A stretch of 64,000 bases of DNA from Dorea phocaeensis (GCF_900240315.1 NZ_OEPZ01000001.1:558001-622000); one strand, 5' to 3'. Positions 33,632 to 43,261 are shown, counted from the stretch's first letter. Translations and numbers: made by a program. The notes: a model not told the origin generated them from the letters alone.

Positions 33632-35017
33632 TTAATTTTTCTTTTCCTCCATCATATCACTTTTGCCCATCTTAGGCAAAATTTTTTTCATTGTAAAGAT
33701 AAACAATATCGATGTAACAACCACAGACGTTACATCCGCAATTGGCTCTGCACGATAAATTCCCATAACACCCATCCATTTCGGCAGAAGAATTGCCAGA
33801 GGGATTAACAAAATCACTTTCCGAAGAAGTGCAATCAGCACCGACACTTTTGCCTCTCCAAGCGCCAGAAAAGTAGACTGACACGCAGACTGAATACCAA
33901 AAATGGTAAGCCCCATAAAATAGACCGGCATCACCTGAGACGTCAGTTCCACCAATTCTCTCTTAGATGTAAAGATGGATGCATACACCTCCGGTGCCAG
34001 CACGGCAACTCCGGCAAGGACCAGCGTTGCTCCAAAACAGATTCCAATCAGACGGCTGAATGTGCCAATCACTCTCTTCTTATTCCCGGCTCCATAGTTA
34101 TAGCTGATAATCGGCTGTACCCCTTGTGTAATTCCCTGTACCGGAATTACGATCATCTGCATAACACTGGTCATAATCGACATCGTTCCCACATAAAGGT
34201 CTCCGCCGTACTTTTGCAGTCCGGCATTCAATGTAATACTTACCAAACTCTCCGTGCTTTGCATAATAAACGGTGAAATTCCAAGGCTTGCGATATTGCG
34301 CACAATCTTTCCTTCTAAGCGCATATTGGATGTTTTCAGCCGGATCACACTCTTGCCCGAAACAAGGAAACGCACAACCCACACTGCGCTGACCGCCTGT
34401 GAAATCACTGTTGCAAGAGCCGCTCCCTTCACTCCCATATCCAGCGCAAAAATAAATACCGGATCCAGGCAGATATTGATCACTGCTCCAATAAGAACCG
34501 ACAGCATCGCAGTCTTTGCAGCTCCCTGCCCGCTGATAAATGTATTCAGTCCCAAAGCAAGCTGTACAAAAATCGTTCCAAATAAGTAAATTGTAATATA
34601 ATCTTCTGCATATCCAATTGTTGCATCACTGGCTCCAAAAGCATAGAGAACCGGCGTCTTAAAAATCAAAAATCCAATGGTAAGAACAATGGAAAAAAAC
34701 ACGATCATTCCCGCAGAATTTCCAAGGATTTTCTCGGCCTCCTGATAATCCTTTTTCCCCAGCTGAATGGATGCCAACGGTGCTCCACCCATTCCGGCAA
34801 ATGCACTAAATGCAGCGATTAACATAATAATTGGAAATGTCACTCCTACTCCAGTTAATGCCACATCTCCATACCCCTTAATATGGCCAATATAAATTCG
34901 ATCCACAATATTATACAGCAAGTTAATAAGCTGAGCTGCAACCGCCGGAAGCGCCAATGATACCATCAGTTTCCCAAGCGGTTCTGTTCCCAGTCGATTA
35001 TCTTTTTTCTCCTGCAT
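33632..35017 (-). CDS. MATE-family efflux transporter
   Basis: A 461-residue multidrug and toxin extrusion transporter with 12 predicted membrane segments. The N-terminus LGTEPLGKLMVSLALPAVAAQ and NIVDRIYIGHIKGYG (NorM/DinF-type helix 1-2) and internal EKILGNSAGMI are typical. The ATG at 35017 was preferred to the in-frame GTG at 35041, which has no ribosome site. Substrate unknown. A second, distinct MATE gene lies at 59616. Confidence 0.92.
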   Translation of the reverse strand: MQEKKDNRLGTEPLGKLMVSLALPAVAAQLINLLYNIVDRIYIGHIKGYGDVALTGVGVTFPIIMLIAAFSAFAGMGGAPLASIQLGKKDYQEAEKILGNSAGMIVFFSIVLTIGFLIFKTPVLYAFGASDATIGYAEDYITIYLFGTIFVQLALGLNTFISGQGAAKTAMLSVLIGAVINICLDPVFIFALDMGVKGAALATVISQAVSAVWVVRFLVSGKSVIRLKTSNMRLEGKIVRNIASLGISPFIMQSTESLVSITLNAGLQKYGGDLYVGTMSIMTSVMQMIVIPVQGITQGVQPIISYNYGAGNKKRVIGTFSRLIGICFGATLVLAGVAVLAPEVYASIFTSKRELVELTSQVMPVYFMGLTIFGIQSACQSTFLALGEAKVSVLIALLRKVILLIPLAILLPKWMGVMGIYRAEPIADVTSVVVTSILFIFTMKKILPKMGKSDMMEEKKN

Positions 35018-35202
35018 ATTTTTCAAACCTCTTCCCTTCACAAATTATTTCACATTGTATGATTTTAACACTATCCTCTCATTCTGTAAAATAAAATTAC
35101 TATGAAAGAGTCGGATAAATCCCAAAAAACACCTGTATAAGCATCCACAAATCCGGGCATTCTATTGCTGAAACAACTGATTGAATAAGCGGAGGAAATC
35201 AT

Positions 35203-36564
35203 ATGCCGGAACCAAAAATCATTACAGCATCCAGAGAAGCCAGCATGAACTATATGAACGAAACACTGCCGGTGAAAGAAAGCTTTGACATTATTCAGCG
35301 GGACATGCTGATCGGAGGCCGCATGGCGACCTTTTATTTTATAGATGGATTTACCAAAGACGAAGTCATGCTCAAAATCATGGATTCCATGTTCAAGGTA
35401 ACAGAAGAAACCATGCCTGCAGATGCCACACAATTTGCACGCATGTGCATTCCATACGTAGAGGTAGACGTTCTTGGCGACTTTGACCAGGTATTAAAAA
35501 ACGTCCTGTCCGGAGTCACCTGCCTGTTCATAGACGGCTATGAGTCCTGCATCGCCATCGATTGCCGCACATATCCTGCAAGAAGCGTGGAAGAACCAGA
35601 CAAAGACAAGTCCTTACGCGGATCCAGGGATGGATTTGTGGAAACGATCGTATTTAATACGGCACTTCTTAGACGACGCATCCGGGATCCTCATCTGACC
35701 ATGCAAATGCTGGAGGTAGGCGAAAGTTCCCGCACTGACGTCGCCATCTGCTATATGTCAGACCGGGTGGATCAGAAGCTTCTGCAGACCGTATCCGAAC
35801 GGATCAAAAACATTCAAACCAATGATCTTCGTATGAACCAACAAACCCTGGCAGAATGCATGTTCAAACGCAAATGGTACAACCCATTCCCTAAATTCAA
35901 ATTCACGGAACGACCGGACACTGCCGCCGCCTGCCTGTTTGAAGGGAAAGTGATTATCCTTGTAGACAACTCGCCGTCTGCAATGATTCTCCCTACTTCT
36001 GTACTGGATATCATTGAAGAAGCCAACGACTATTATTTTCCAACGCTCACCAGCGTATACCTGAAGTTTTCCCGCGTATTGATTAATCTGATGACCATAT
36101 TTTTAACCCCTTTATTTCTGCTCTTTATGCAAAACTTAAACTGGCTTCCTAAAATTTTTGCCTTCGTAGCCGTCAAGGACACGGTTAATATTCCGCTGAT
36201 TTTTCAGCTCCTGATGCTGGAAATCGCCATCGACGGTCTGCGCCTTGCAGCCTTAAATACCCCTAGTATGCTAAGCACTCCCCTAAGTGTCATCGCCGGC
36301 CTTGTGATGGGAGAATTCTCAGTGAAATCCGGTTGGTTCAACTCCGAAGTCATGCTTTATATGGCATTTGTCGCAGTGGCAAATTATACCCAGCCCAACT
36401 TCGAACTTGGTTACGCCTTGAAATTTATGCGGTTGCAGCTTCTGATTCTGACTGCGTTATTTAACTGGGCAGGCTTTGCTGCCGGATGTCTCGTTATCCT
36501 CTTAAGCTTCTGCTTTAACAAGACATTATCGGGACGAAACTATTTGAACATTAAACTAAACTAA
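35203..36564 (+). CDS. GerA-family spore germination protein (SpoVAF-like)
   Basis: A 453-residue GerA N-terminal/TM family protein. Residues 1-285 are the cytoplasmic GerA domain (VKESFDIIQRDMLIGGR, then LFIDGYESCIAID), and from about 290 there are five or so membrane segments (LINLMTIFLTPLFLLF onward). No GerB or GerC partner is adjacent, which together with length and MNETLPVKESFDII favours SpoVAF rather than a GerA receptor. It would sit in the inner spore membrane. GCGGAGG precedes the start. Confidence 0.88.
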   Translation: MPEPKIITASREASMNYMNETLPVKESFDIIQRDMLIGGRMATFYFIDGFTKDEVMLKIMDSMFKVTEETMPADATQFARMCIPYVEVDVLGDFDQVLKNVLSGVTCLFIDGYESCIAIDCRTYPARSVEEPDKDKSLRGSRDGFVETIVFNTALLRRRIRDPHLTMQMLEVGESSRTDVAICYMSDRVDQKLLQTVSERIKNIQTNDLRMNQQTLAECMFKRKWYNPFPKFKFTERPDTAAACLFEGKVIILVDNSPSAMILPTSVLDIIEEANDYYFPTLTSVYLKFSRVLINLMTIFLTPLFLLFMQNLNWLPKIFAFVAVKDTVNIPLIFQLLMLEIAIDGLRLAALNTPSMLSTPLSVIAGLVMGEFSVKSGWFNSEVMLYMAFVAVANYTQPNFELGYALKFMRLQLLILTALFNWAGFAAGCLVILLSFCFNKTLSGRNYLNIKLN

Positions 36565-36565
36565 C

Positions 36566-36605
36566 GAAAGAGGAAGAACGCTTCGCTGGCTGTTCTTCCT
36601 CTTTC
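36566..36605 (+). terminator. Terminator after the GerA-family gene
   Basis: GAAAGAGGAAGAAC (36566-36579) and GTTCTTCCTCTTTC (36592-36605), a 14-bp stem with a loosely T-rich tail. Confidence 0.75.
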
Positions 36606-36648
36606 TATCTTTCATTCCCTTTTATTTTTTATCTTCTTTTACTGTTTT

Positions 36649-37164
36649 CTATTTGGTCGTACTTCCAAATCCGCCATTTCGAACTTCTGTTGCTTCATCA
36701 TCTACCGTGATGCCATACTCCACAAAGATTCCCTGCATAAATCCGATTCCCTGCTTTAACTCCACCGTCTTTCCTTCATTGCTGTCGTTGGTAATCTTCG
36801 CAAAAATATGCCCTTCATTATCAGACATATAATAATCACTGTCAATAATTCCCACGGTATTATTCAACTGCAAACGATATTTAAATCCCAGTCCGCTTCT
36901 CGGATAGCACTTTAATACCCAGTCAGTCGCAATCTTAACACGGATTCCCGTTGGGATCTTCAGAGTCTCTCCCGGCATTAATTTCGCTGTAATCGGCATA
37001 TAGAAATCATACCCCGCAGACCCTTTCGTTGCCCGCTTTGGAAGCTTAATCTCCTCATAAATTCCGCGAAGCACTTCCTCATCTATTGTTCCAAATGTAT
37101 CCTCATACCCTTGCTGAAACTGCTCAAAACTTACTTTAAAAAACTGTGCAACTTTCTTTGCCAT
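36649..37164 (-). CDS. dut: dUTP diphosphatase
   Basis: A 171-residue trimeric-type dUTPase that removes dUTP and supplies dUMP. GSAGYDFYMPIT (motif 1), CYPRSGLGFKYRLQLNNTVG (motif 3 region), IIDSDYYMSDNEGHI and the C-terminal RNGGFGSTTK (motif 5) are present. There are about 50 extra residues before motif 1, longer than E. coli Dut. The ATG at 37164 has GAAGGAGA; the open frame upstream overlaps the ABC ATPase end. It is probably cotranscribed with the upstream ABC importer. Confidence 0.88.
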   Translation of the reverse strand: MAKKVAQFFKVSFEQFQQGYEDTFGTIDEEVLRGIYEEIKLPKRATKGSAGYDFYMPITAKLMPGETLKIPTGIRVKIATDWVLKCYPRSGLGFKYRLQLNNTVGIIDSDYYMSDNEGHIFAKITNDSNEGKTVELKQGIGFMQGIFVEYGITVDDEATEVRNGGFGSTTK

Positions 37165-37238
37165 CCTTTGCTCTCCTTCTTTCTTTCTAATGTCTTCTAA
37201 GATTGTAGCCGATTTTGCAAAGTACTGCAAGCACATTC

Positions 37239-38012
37239 CTAATTTCCGCACTCAATACTAATCTCATTAAACAGACCCAAAATCTCTTCTACCGACGTTT
37301 TTTCCTTCTCTTGCCCCTTCTTATCCAGAATCACCCGTCCCTGGTGCATCATCAGCAGACGGTTCCCGTACTCTACCGCATACCGGAGATTATGAGTCAC
37401 CATGATCGTCGTCAGGTTCTTTTCCTTTACCACTTCGCTGGTCAGCTCCATAATCCGATCCGCTGTCTTAGGATCCAGCGCTGCCGTATGTTCATCCAAA
37501 ATCAGGAAATCGATGGGTGTCATCACCGCCATCAAAAGTGCCAGTCCCTGACGCTGTCCGCCGGACAGCGCTCCTACTTTTACCTCCAGCTTATCTTCCA
37601 GTCCCAGATTCAGCTTTCTTAATTCTTCCCGGTAAGCCTCCACTCTTGCCTTATTACTCCCTCTTCCCAAACCAAAGCGTTTTCCTTTGTTATCTGCCAA
37701 CGATAGATTTTCCAATATCGTCATAGAGGGGCAGGTCCCCATTGCCGGATTCTGATAAACGCGTCCAATCTTTGCATTTCTCTGGTATTCCTTTTTTCTT
37801 GTGATATCACGCCCCTGCATCAGCACCTGACCTGATTCTAGCGGAATGCTTCCGCAGATGATATTCAGCATCGATGTTTTCCCTGAACCGTTGCTTCCAA
37901 CCACCGACACGAACTCTCCTTGTTCAACCTTCAGATCAAATTGATCAAACAGGCACATTTCATTTATGGTCCCTGGGTTATAGTATTTACAAATTTTTTT
38001 CAACTCAAGCAT
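37239..38012 (-). CDS. ABC importer ATPase (TrpZ-like)
   Basis: A 257-residue ABC ATPase. Walker A GSNGSGKTS, signature LSGGQRQGLALL, Walker B FLILDEHTAALD. It is the third gene of a substrate-binding protein/permease/ATPase set matching the TrpXYZ-type importer architecture. It overlaps the permease stop by 8 nt. The T-box upstream makes the import of an amino acid likely. Confidence 0.88.
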   Translation of the reverse strand: MLELKKICKYYNPGTINEMCLFDQFDLKVEQGEFVSVVGSNGSGKTSMLNIICGSIPLESGQVLMQGRDITRKKEYQRNAKIGRVYQNPAMGTCPSMTILENLSLADNKGKRFGLGRGSNKARVEAYREELRKLNLGLEDKLEVKVGALSGGQRQGLALLMAVMTPIDFLILDEHTAALDPKTADRIMELTSEVVKEKNLTTIMVTHNLRYAVEYGNRLLMMHQGRVILDKKGQEKEKTSVEEILGLFNEISIECGN

Positions 38013-38886
38013 GCTTCTTCGCCCCTCCTTTTCTCTCCATACTGAAAATCAAAATAATCAGGAACAGAACGGCCGTAATCAGCTTCATTGCATTCGGTTC
38101 AAAGTTTTTAAGAGCAATTGCCACACACGCCTTATAAATAATCGAACCGATTAAAACTGCCGTTGTTGCCTTGAATACCGTCATCTTCCGAAACAAACTC
38201 GTTCCGATAATCACACTGGCAAGACCAATTACAATTGCTCCGGTTCCCATGGATATCTCAAAGACCCTTTCTTCCTGCGCAAATATACTTCCTGCCATTG
38301 CAACCAGTCCATTAGCAAGGGAAAGTCCCAGTATCTTCACATTCCCCTGATCCTTTGCAAGCGCTGTCACCAATGCCTCATTATCGCCCACTGCCCGCAG
38401 CAGATACCCGGATTTTGTCTTTAAATAAAGGTCTAGAAGCACTTTGCAGATCATCACCAGTACCAGAATCAGAATCAGCGTTGAATAAGGACGCAGACTC
38501 TTTGGAACCATTCCATCCATCAGTTTATTTTTGAAAATCGTCTTCTGTGAAAAGAGTGGTACATTGGAAGTCCCCGCGATATAAAGATTCACAGACCACA
38601 GAGCCGTCATCATAATAATCCCTGAAAGCAGATCTCTGACTTTCCCCTTTACATGAATAAGACCGGTACAGATTCCCGCCAACGCTCCTGATGCAAAGGA
38701 TACCAGAAGCGTCAGATAAGGGTTCATTCCCCTGGTAATGAGCGCCGCTGTAACAGCCGCGCCCAATGGAAAGCTTCCATCCACCGTAAGATCCGGGAAA
38801 TCCAACACCTTATACGTAATATATACTCCCAGTGCAAGGATTCCGTAAATCAGTCCCTGCTCAATAATCGTCACCATAAAATTCAT
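38005..38886 (-). CDS. ABC importer permease (TrpY-like)
   Basis: A 293-residue permease of the branched-chain/ribose (BPD_transp_2) type with about 8-9 membrane segments. VYITYKVLDFPDLTVDGSF near the N-terminus and GNVKILGLSLANGLVAMAG are typical of the permeases paired with ABC_sub_bind proteins. AAGGAGA precedes the start; it lies between its binding protein and ATPase. Confidence 0.88.
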   Translation of the reverse strand: MNFMVTIIEQGLIYGILALGVYITYKVLDFPDLTVDGSFPLGAAVTAALITRGMNPYLTLLVSFASGALAGICTGLIHVKGKVRDLLSGIIMMTALWSVNLYIAGTSNVPLFSQKTIFKNKLMDGMVPKSLRPYSTLILILVLVMICKVLLDLYLKTKSGYLLRAVGDNEALVTALAKDQGNVKILGLSLANGLVAMAGSIFAQEERVFEISMGTGAIVIGLASVIIGTSLFRKMTVFKATTAVLIGSIIYKACVAIALKNFEPNAMKLITAVLFLIILIFSMERKGGAKKHA

Positions 38887-38898
38887 AACTCTGTCTCC

Positions 38899-39918
38899 TT
38901 ATTCTGCGGAAATCTCATGAAAACTTTCTACTGCATTTTTTGCCAGTTCTTCCGGTACTTCTACTCCCAAGTTTTCTGCTACCTTGGTATTGACATAGAA
39001 TCCCGGCTCCGTGATAATCTCATATTTCATTTCGGATGCTTTCTTTTCTCCCTTTAATACTTTTGCTGCCATTTTCCCAGTCTGTTCACCAAGAGAAATG
39101 TAATCGATTCCTTCTGCTGCAAGACATCCAAGTTTGACCTGCTCAATCTCACTTCCAAATACCGGGATCTTCTTCTCCCCAGCCTTCTCCAAAATTGTAG
39201 CCAGTGAAGAAACCACCGTATTGTCTGTCAGATTCGTAATACAGTCCACTTCACCAAGAAGCTCATCTGTCGCCAACGGAATATCTGCAGTTGCCGTAAT
39301 TCCTTTCTCTACAATCGCAAACTCATAGTCTCCCGCCAGTTTCTTATATTCTTCAATTGCAGATACAGAGTTTGCCTCGCTTGTCGTATACATAATTCCA
39401 ATCTTCTTTGCATTTGGAAGGAGATTTCTGATCATCTCAAGCTGTGCTTTGATTGGAAGCTTATCAGAAGTTCCTGTCACTTCCCCAACCGCATTGCCAT
39501 CCGCGTCTGCCAATTCCGCTTCTACCGGATCTGTAACTGCGGTGTAAATCACGGGGATCTCCGCATCCATTGCTACATTATATGCACTCTGCGCCGCTGG
39601 GGTTGCAATCGCACAAATCATATCTACTCCATCAGATACAAAGCTGTCGGAAATCTGTCCTGCCGTTCCCATATCTGCCGCCGCATTCTTGTAGTCTATC
39701 GTCAGATTCTCACCTTCTACAATCCCTTCACTTTCTAACCCTTTTAAAACCCCTTCCCGGCAGTTATCTAAAGAACCATGTTCTGCAAACTGCTCAATTC
39801 CAATGGTATAACTTTCTTTTCCGCTTTCCTTCTTGTCTCCAGATGATCCTGCACATCCTGTTAACATCATTGTCATCATTGCTGCTGTTAATAATCCTGC
39901 TGTTACTCTTCTTTTCAT
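38899..39918 (-). CDS. ABC importer substrate-binding lipoprotein (TrpX-like)
   Basis: A 339-residue lipoprotein: signal peptide and lipobox (MMLTGCAGSSG, Cys22), then the ABC_sub_bind (PF04392) fold with YTIGIEQFAEHGSLD, ICAIATPAAQSAYNVA, PVIYTAVTDPVEA and VTGTSDKLPIKAQLEM. Streptococcal TrpX has closely similar blocks. It is first in the operon, directly behind the T-box leader at 40010-40292. The tryptophan assignment comes from family plus T-box and is not proven (see the specifier finding). Confidence 0.88.
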   Translation of the reverse strand: MKRRVTAGLLTAAMMTMMLTGCAGSSGDKKESGKESYTIGIEQFAEHGSLDNCREGVLKGLESEGIVEGENLTIDYKNAAADMGTAGQISDSFVSDGVDMICAIATPAAQSAYNVAMDAEIPVIYTAVTDPVEAELADADGNAVGEVTGTSDKLPIKAQLEMIRNLLPNAKKIGIMYTTSEANSVSAIEEYKKLAGDYEFAIVEKGITATADIPLATDELLGEVDCITNLTDNTVVSSLATILEKAGEKKIPVFGSEIEQVKLGCLAAEGIDYISLGEQTGKMAAKVLKGEKKASEMKYEIITEPGFYVNTKVAENLGVEVPEELAKNAVESFHEISAE

Positions 39919-40009
39919 AGCTCCATTCTCCTTTTTTCATGCTGATTCTTACGCAAATGCGCTGTTTCACTTTGTTAGGAGAGAAAGTTGCCGCCATGTC
40001 CCGGAAACT

Positions 40010-40292
40010 AAAAAACCGCCCCAAACCTTACGGTTTGAGACGGTAATAATATACTTATTATCGCGGTACCACTCAAATTGACGAATCGTCCACTTTCTCA
40101 TGTACTAACATACACTCCTGATTGATAACGGGTTCGGTTCCCGACAAGTCCTACTGTTCCTGAATTGAAATTTCAGACTGCCCTCGAAAGGCCATTCGCT
40201 CATCTGCTTCATACAGCAATCTCACCATCTGCTGTTCTCTTTGATGCCGCCTGATAAGTTACTCTTCTTTCTCAACGGTTTTGCTCTTTATA
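40010..40292 (-). promoter_or_regulatory. T-box leader of the ABC importer
   Basis: On the minus strand AAGAGTAAC (5' stem I), a distal loop GATGGTGAGA, GAATGGCC at the specifier, AGGACTTGTCGG, then the T-box bulge sequence GAGTGGTACCGCG (40062-40074), and a terminator (40016-40043, 12-bp stem) with T6 (40010-40015). Specifier candidate TGG at 40192-40194 (Trp), or GGC in the neighbouring register (Gly). Confidence 0.9.
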
Positions 40293-40298
40293 TTTATC

Positions 40299-40327
40299 AC
40301 TTTAATCCATTAAAATCGATTTGTCAA
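40299..40327 (-). promoter_or_regulatory. Promoter of the T-box/ABC importer operon
   Basis: Minus strand TTGACA (40322-40327), 17-bp spacer, TAAAGT (40299-40304), starting just before the T-box 5' end and right after the AGCS stop codon. Confidence 0.75.
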
Positions 40328-40342
40328 TCCCTTTTTTTATTT

Positions 40343-41740
40343 TTATTCATCCAAAACCGGTACCGGCTCCTCATCCCATGCATCCAGATTGTTGATGTAC
40401 TTCTTCGTCTCTTTTGCAATTACATTTGACAACAGAAGCACCGCAATCAAGTTCGGAATCGCCATCAACGCATTCAGAATATCTGCCAATGCCCATACAA
40501 CATCAAGTGCTACAATTGGTGCGATTGCTGCAACTGCAACATAGAGAATACGATATGGCACCAGTCCCTTTTTCCCTGCAAAATACTCAACCGCACGCTC
40601 TCCGTAATATGCCCATCCAAGAATCGTAGAGTAGGCAAAACAGATAATTCCAAGCGTCAGAATAATCGGTCCAAGAACTGGAATCTGTCCAAATGCCAAT
40701 GTCGTAAGAATACCACCATCTTCGATCTGATCCGCATTAATCGCCGGATTCTTCATAATCGTGGAAACCAAAACCAAACCTGTCAATGCACATACCACTA
40801 CCGTGTCCCAAACAGTTCCTGTAGAAGATACCAATGCCTGACGAACCGGATTTCTTGTCTGTGCTGCCGCTGCTGCGATTGGCGCAGAACCCATACCAGA
40901 TTCATTGGAGAATAATCCTCTCGCAATACCATACTGCATTGCCAGACGAATACCGCTTCCTACCAGACCGCCTGCTGCTGCGCCCGGTGTAAAGGCAAGC
41001 TTAAAAATAGTGGACAATGCCGGAATAATATAATCATAGTTGATTCCCAGAATGATAATACATCCAAGTACATAGAAAATCGCCATAAACGGAACTAACT
41101 TTTCACAAACTTTTGCAATAGACTTAATTCCGCCAAAGATTACGATTGCCGTTAATACTGCCACTGCGATACCAACCGCCGCCTTTGGAATACCAACGTT
41201 CTCCTGAACGATATTAGCAATTGCATTTACCTGTGTTGCACATCCGATACCAAAAGAGGCAAATGCTGCAAAGATTGCGAAGATAAGTCCCAAGGCTTTT
41301 CCCAGACCTTTCCACTTCAGTCCCCTGGAAAGTGCGTACATCGCGCCGCCCTGCATACGCCCGTCTTTTGTCTTTACCCGGTACTTAACTGCAATCAATG
41401 ACTCAGAATACTTGGTTGCAATTCCAAATACACCAGACAGCCAACACCACAGAACTGCTCCCGGACCTCCAAGTGCAATTGCCGTACCAACACCGACAAT
41501 ATTACCAGTTCCGATCGTTGCTGCCAAAGCGGTTGTCAATGCACCAAAGTTGGATACTTCACCTTCTGCTTCCGGATCTTTCGTAACGGACAATTTAATT
41601 CCTTTACTGAAAGTCTTTCTCTGAATGAATCCGGTTCGAATCGTCATAAAGATATGCGTTCCGAACAACAAGATGATCAGCCACCACCCCCAAATAATGC
41701 CGTCCACTTTGTAAATCCAATCTGCAATCTGTCCAAACAT
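40343..41740 (-). CDS. AGCS-family alanine/glycine:cation symporter
   Basis: A 465-residue Na+/H+:amino acid symporter with about 10-11 membrane segments. GALTTALAATIGTGNIVGVGTAIALGGPGAVLW and NESGMGSAPIAAAAAQTRNP are family signatures. Such proteins import alanine or glycine. It has its own promoter at 41806; the importer T-box begins just after its stop. No terminator is seen in the 15-nt gap before the next promoter. Confidence 0.93.
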   Translation of the reverse strand: MFGQIADWIYKVDGIIWGWWLIILLFGTHIFMTIRTGFIQRKTFSKGIKLSVTKDPEAEGEVSNFGALTTALAATIGTGNIVGVGTAIALGGPGAVLWCWLSGVFGIATKYSESLIAVKYRVKTKDGRMQGGAMYALSRGLKWKGLGKALGLIFAIFAAFASFGIGCATQVNAIANIVQENVGIPKAAVGIAVAVLTAIVIFGGIKSIAKVCEKLVPFMAIFYVLGCIIILGINYDYIIPALSTIFKLAFTPGAAAGGLVGSGIRLAMQYGIARGLFSNESGMGSAPIAAAAAQTRNPVRQALVSSTGTVWDTVVVCALTGLVLVSTIMKNPAINADQIEDGGILTTLAFGQIPVLGPIILTLGIICFAYSTILGWAYYGERAVEYFAGKKGLVPYRILYVAVAAIAPIVALDVVWALADILNALMAIPNLIAVLLLSNVIAKETKKYINNLDAWDEEPVPVLDE

Positions 41741-41805
41741 ACTATGCCCCCTTTTCCTTTAAGTTTTGTTGTGCACCTTCCACTCACGAAATTAATTGTT
41801 AATTC

Positions 41806-41834
41806 ATTCTACCTTAATACTTTTAAAATAGCAA
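41806..41834 (-). promoter_or_regulatory. Promoter of the AGCS gene
   Basis: Minus strand TTGCTA (41829-41834), 17 bp, TAGAAT (41806-41811). The 215-nt gap around it (41741-41955) is otherwise A/T-rich without a recognised element. Confidence 0.6.
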
Positions 41835-41955
41835 TAATAGTTACAGAAATGACATTCTTTTTGTTTATTTCTACTTATTTGATAGAATATTTGCATTTTA
41901 TTTTGTGTTAATTATATAACAATCATATTTTATATATATTCTCTGATTATTCACA

Positions 41956-42855
41956 CTATTCTGGAGGTATCACCGATATCCGAACAAGCTTATTGGCCGA
42001 TTTTAACAGATTCTCCCGGTAAGTTAAATTCTTATAACGGTGAATCTGTTTTACCGTAACTCCCATCTGTCCTGCTGTCTCTTCCTCATTAGCACCATAA
42101 GCAAACAGTGTTACTCCGCAGGTATTACGGATACTCTGCGCACTATAACAGGGAATTCCTGCCTGCATCTCATATTTTTTCAACATCCTGCTGATATACA
42201 TCAAATTCAACACATCTCCGCGCCGGTTACGGAACAGATACCCCTGTGGCTGACACACCTCCAAATAATGAAGCAGAACCTTTGCTGCATCTTCCGGAAC
42301 ATAACTTGGCGCCTTTCGCCCCGGTACCGCTAGATACATTCCATTATCATAAAGCAGAATATTTTTCACCTTCATTTCTGTAATCTCCCTTGACGTAAGT
42401 CCTGCCCGATACAAAAGTGTAATAATTGTATAGGATGCTTCATCCTCCCTGGCCGCCGCTAAAAGTCTGTCGATATCCGCAATCGGAACCGACCTCGCAT
42501 AACGTTCCTGCTTTGCCAGATAAGGAAGATATCCTGCGTAAACATCCGAATAACTTTTCGGAATCTGATACTTTTCCCGATGCTCGCACAAATAGGCCGC
42601 AAAGGAATGATATTCTTTAAATTTCTTTGCCATTGTAGCGGGACTGATTCGCCCAGCCTTCGTCCTCTCCTTCAATTCTTCATAAAAGGCCTTTACCTCT
42701 TTTGCCGTAATCTCCTGAAAATCTTTCCGACAATAAGCCATCAATTCTTCAATATCTGCAAGATAAGACCCCTTCGTCGTTTCGCTTTTAAAATGTGCAA
42801 TATAGTCCGGCCAGATTTGATTTTTCAGTTTTTTCGATGCATAACTGCTTTTCAT
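41956..42855 (-). CDS. Tyrosine recombinase-like protein with degenerate active site
   Basis: A 299-residue phage-integrase-fold protein: N-terminal SAM-like core-binding domain (to about 115), then the catalytic-type domain. Compared with XerD, LLYRAGLTSREI has Thr154 where Arg I of GLR belongs, SAQSIRNTCG has Gln240 for the HxxR His (Arg243 kept) and Asn244, and QMGVTVKQIHRY has Val266 for the GH His while Tyr274 remains. Lys181 (PGRKAP) is plausible. Loss of several residues suggests no or altered strand cleavage. No att sites or phage genes adjoin. AAGGAGGGAGGG precedes the start. Confidence 0.8.
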   Translation of the reverse strand: MKSSYASKKLKNQIWPDYIAHFKSETTKGSYLADIEELMAYCRKDFQEITAKEVKAFYEELKERTKAGRISPATMAKKFKEYHSFAAYLCEHREKYQIPKSYSDVYAGYLPYLAKQERYARSVPIADIDRLLAAAREDEASYTIITLLYRAGLTSREITEMKVKNILLYDNGMYLAVPGRKAPSYVPEDAAKVLLHYLEVCQPQGYLFRNRRGDVLNLMYISRMLKKYEMQAGIPCYSAQSIRNTCGVTLFAYGANEEETAGQMGVTVKQIHRYKNLTYRENLLKSANKLVRISVIPPE

Positions 42856-42961
42856 AAGACGGTCCCTCCCTCCTTGTCTGCTTTTTCCGCGAAGCGGATT
42901 CCCTAGGAATGTTAGAAGTATTCCTCATACTATAACATGTTTTGTGTAAAAGAAAAGACTT

Positions 42962-43228
42962 TTACAAGCCTTTTCCCAATAAATATTTTGCCTGTTCCAG
43001 ATCTTTTTGGTGTACAAACACTTCATATTCATACATCAGCTCCATGGACTGACCAAAGCTTCCCGTCCGTCCGCGAACGGTACCTTCCCGTCCTGCCCAG
43101 CTTCCCGCCTGATTCTTTACTTTGTAGGTATAGTCAATATGGTTCTGCGCCAGGCATTCCCGCACCTGTGCACACTTCTGCATATCAAAACCGATATATA
43201 CACTCCTGCGGTTCCAAACTGCGATCAT
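42962..43228 (-). CDS. Hypothetical protein, 88 residues
   Basis: Not firmly recognised. A small soluble alpha/beta protein: WNRRSVYIGFDMQKCAQVRE, then an Arg/Gly-rich stretch AGREGTVRGRTGSFG and YEYEVFVHQKDLEQAKYLL. The strand-helix-strand-helix pattern with VFVHQKDLEQA is like DUF2007-type putative signal-transduction domains. It starts 34 nt after metAA in the same orientation and may be cotranscribed with it. Confidence 0.65.
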   Translation of the reverse strand: MIAVWNRRSVYIGFDMQKCAQVRECLAQNHIDYTYKVKNQAGSWAGREGTVRGRTGSFGQSMELMYEYEVFVHQKDLEQAKYLLGKGL

Positions 43229-43261
43229 ATTTTCCTCCCCTCCGTCTCTACGAAAGAAGTC

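Noticed and set aside
42856-42961. att site beside the recombinase-like gene
   Set aside because: Only a short imperfect palindrome (ATTCCCTAGGAAT) is present; no direct repeat or tRNA 3' end was found.
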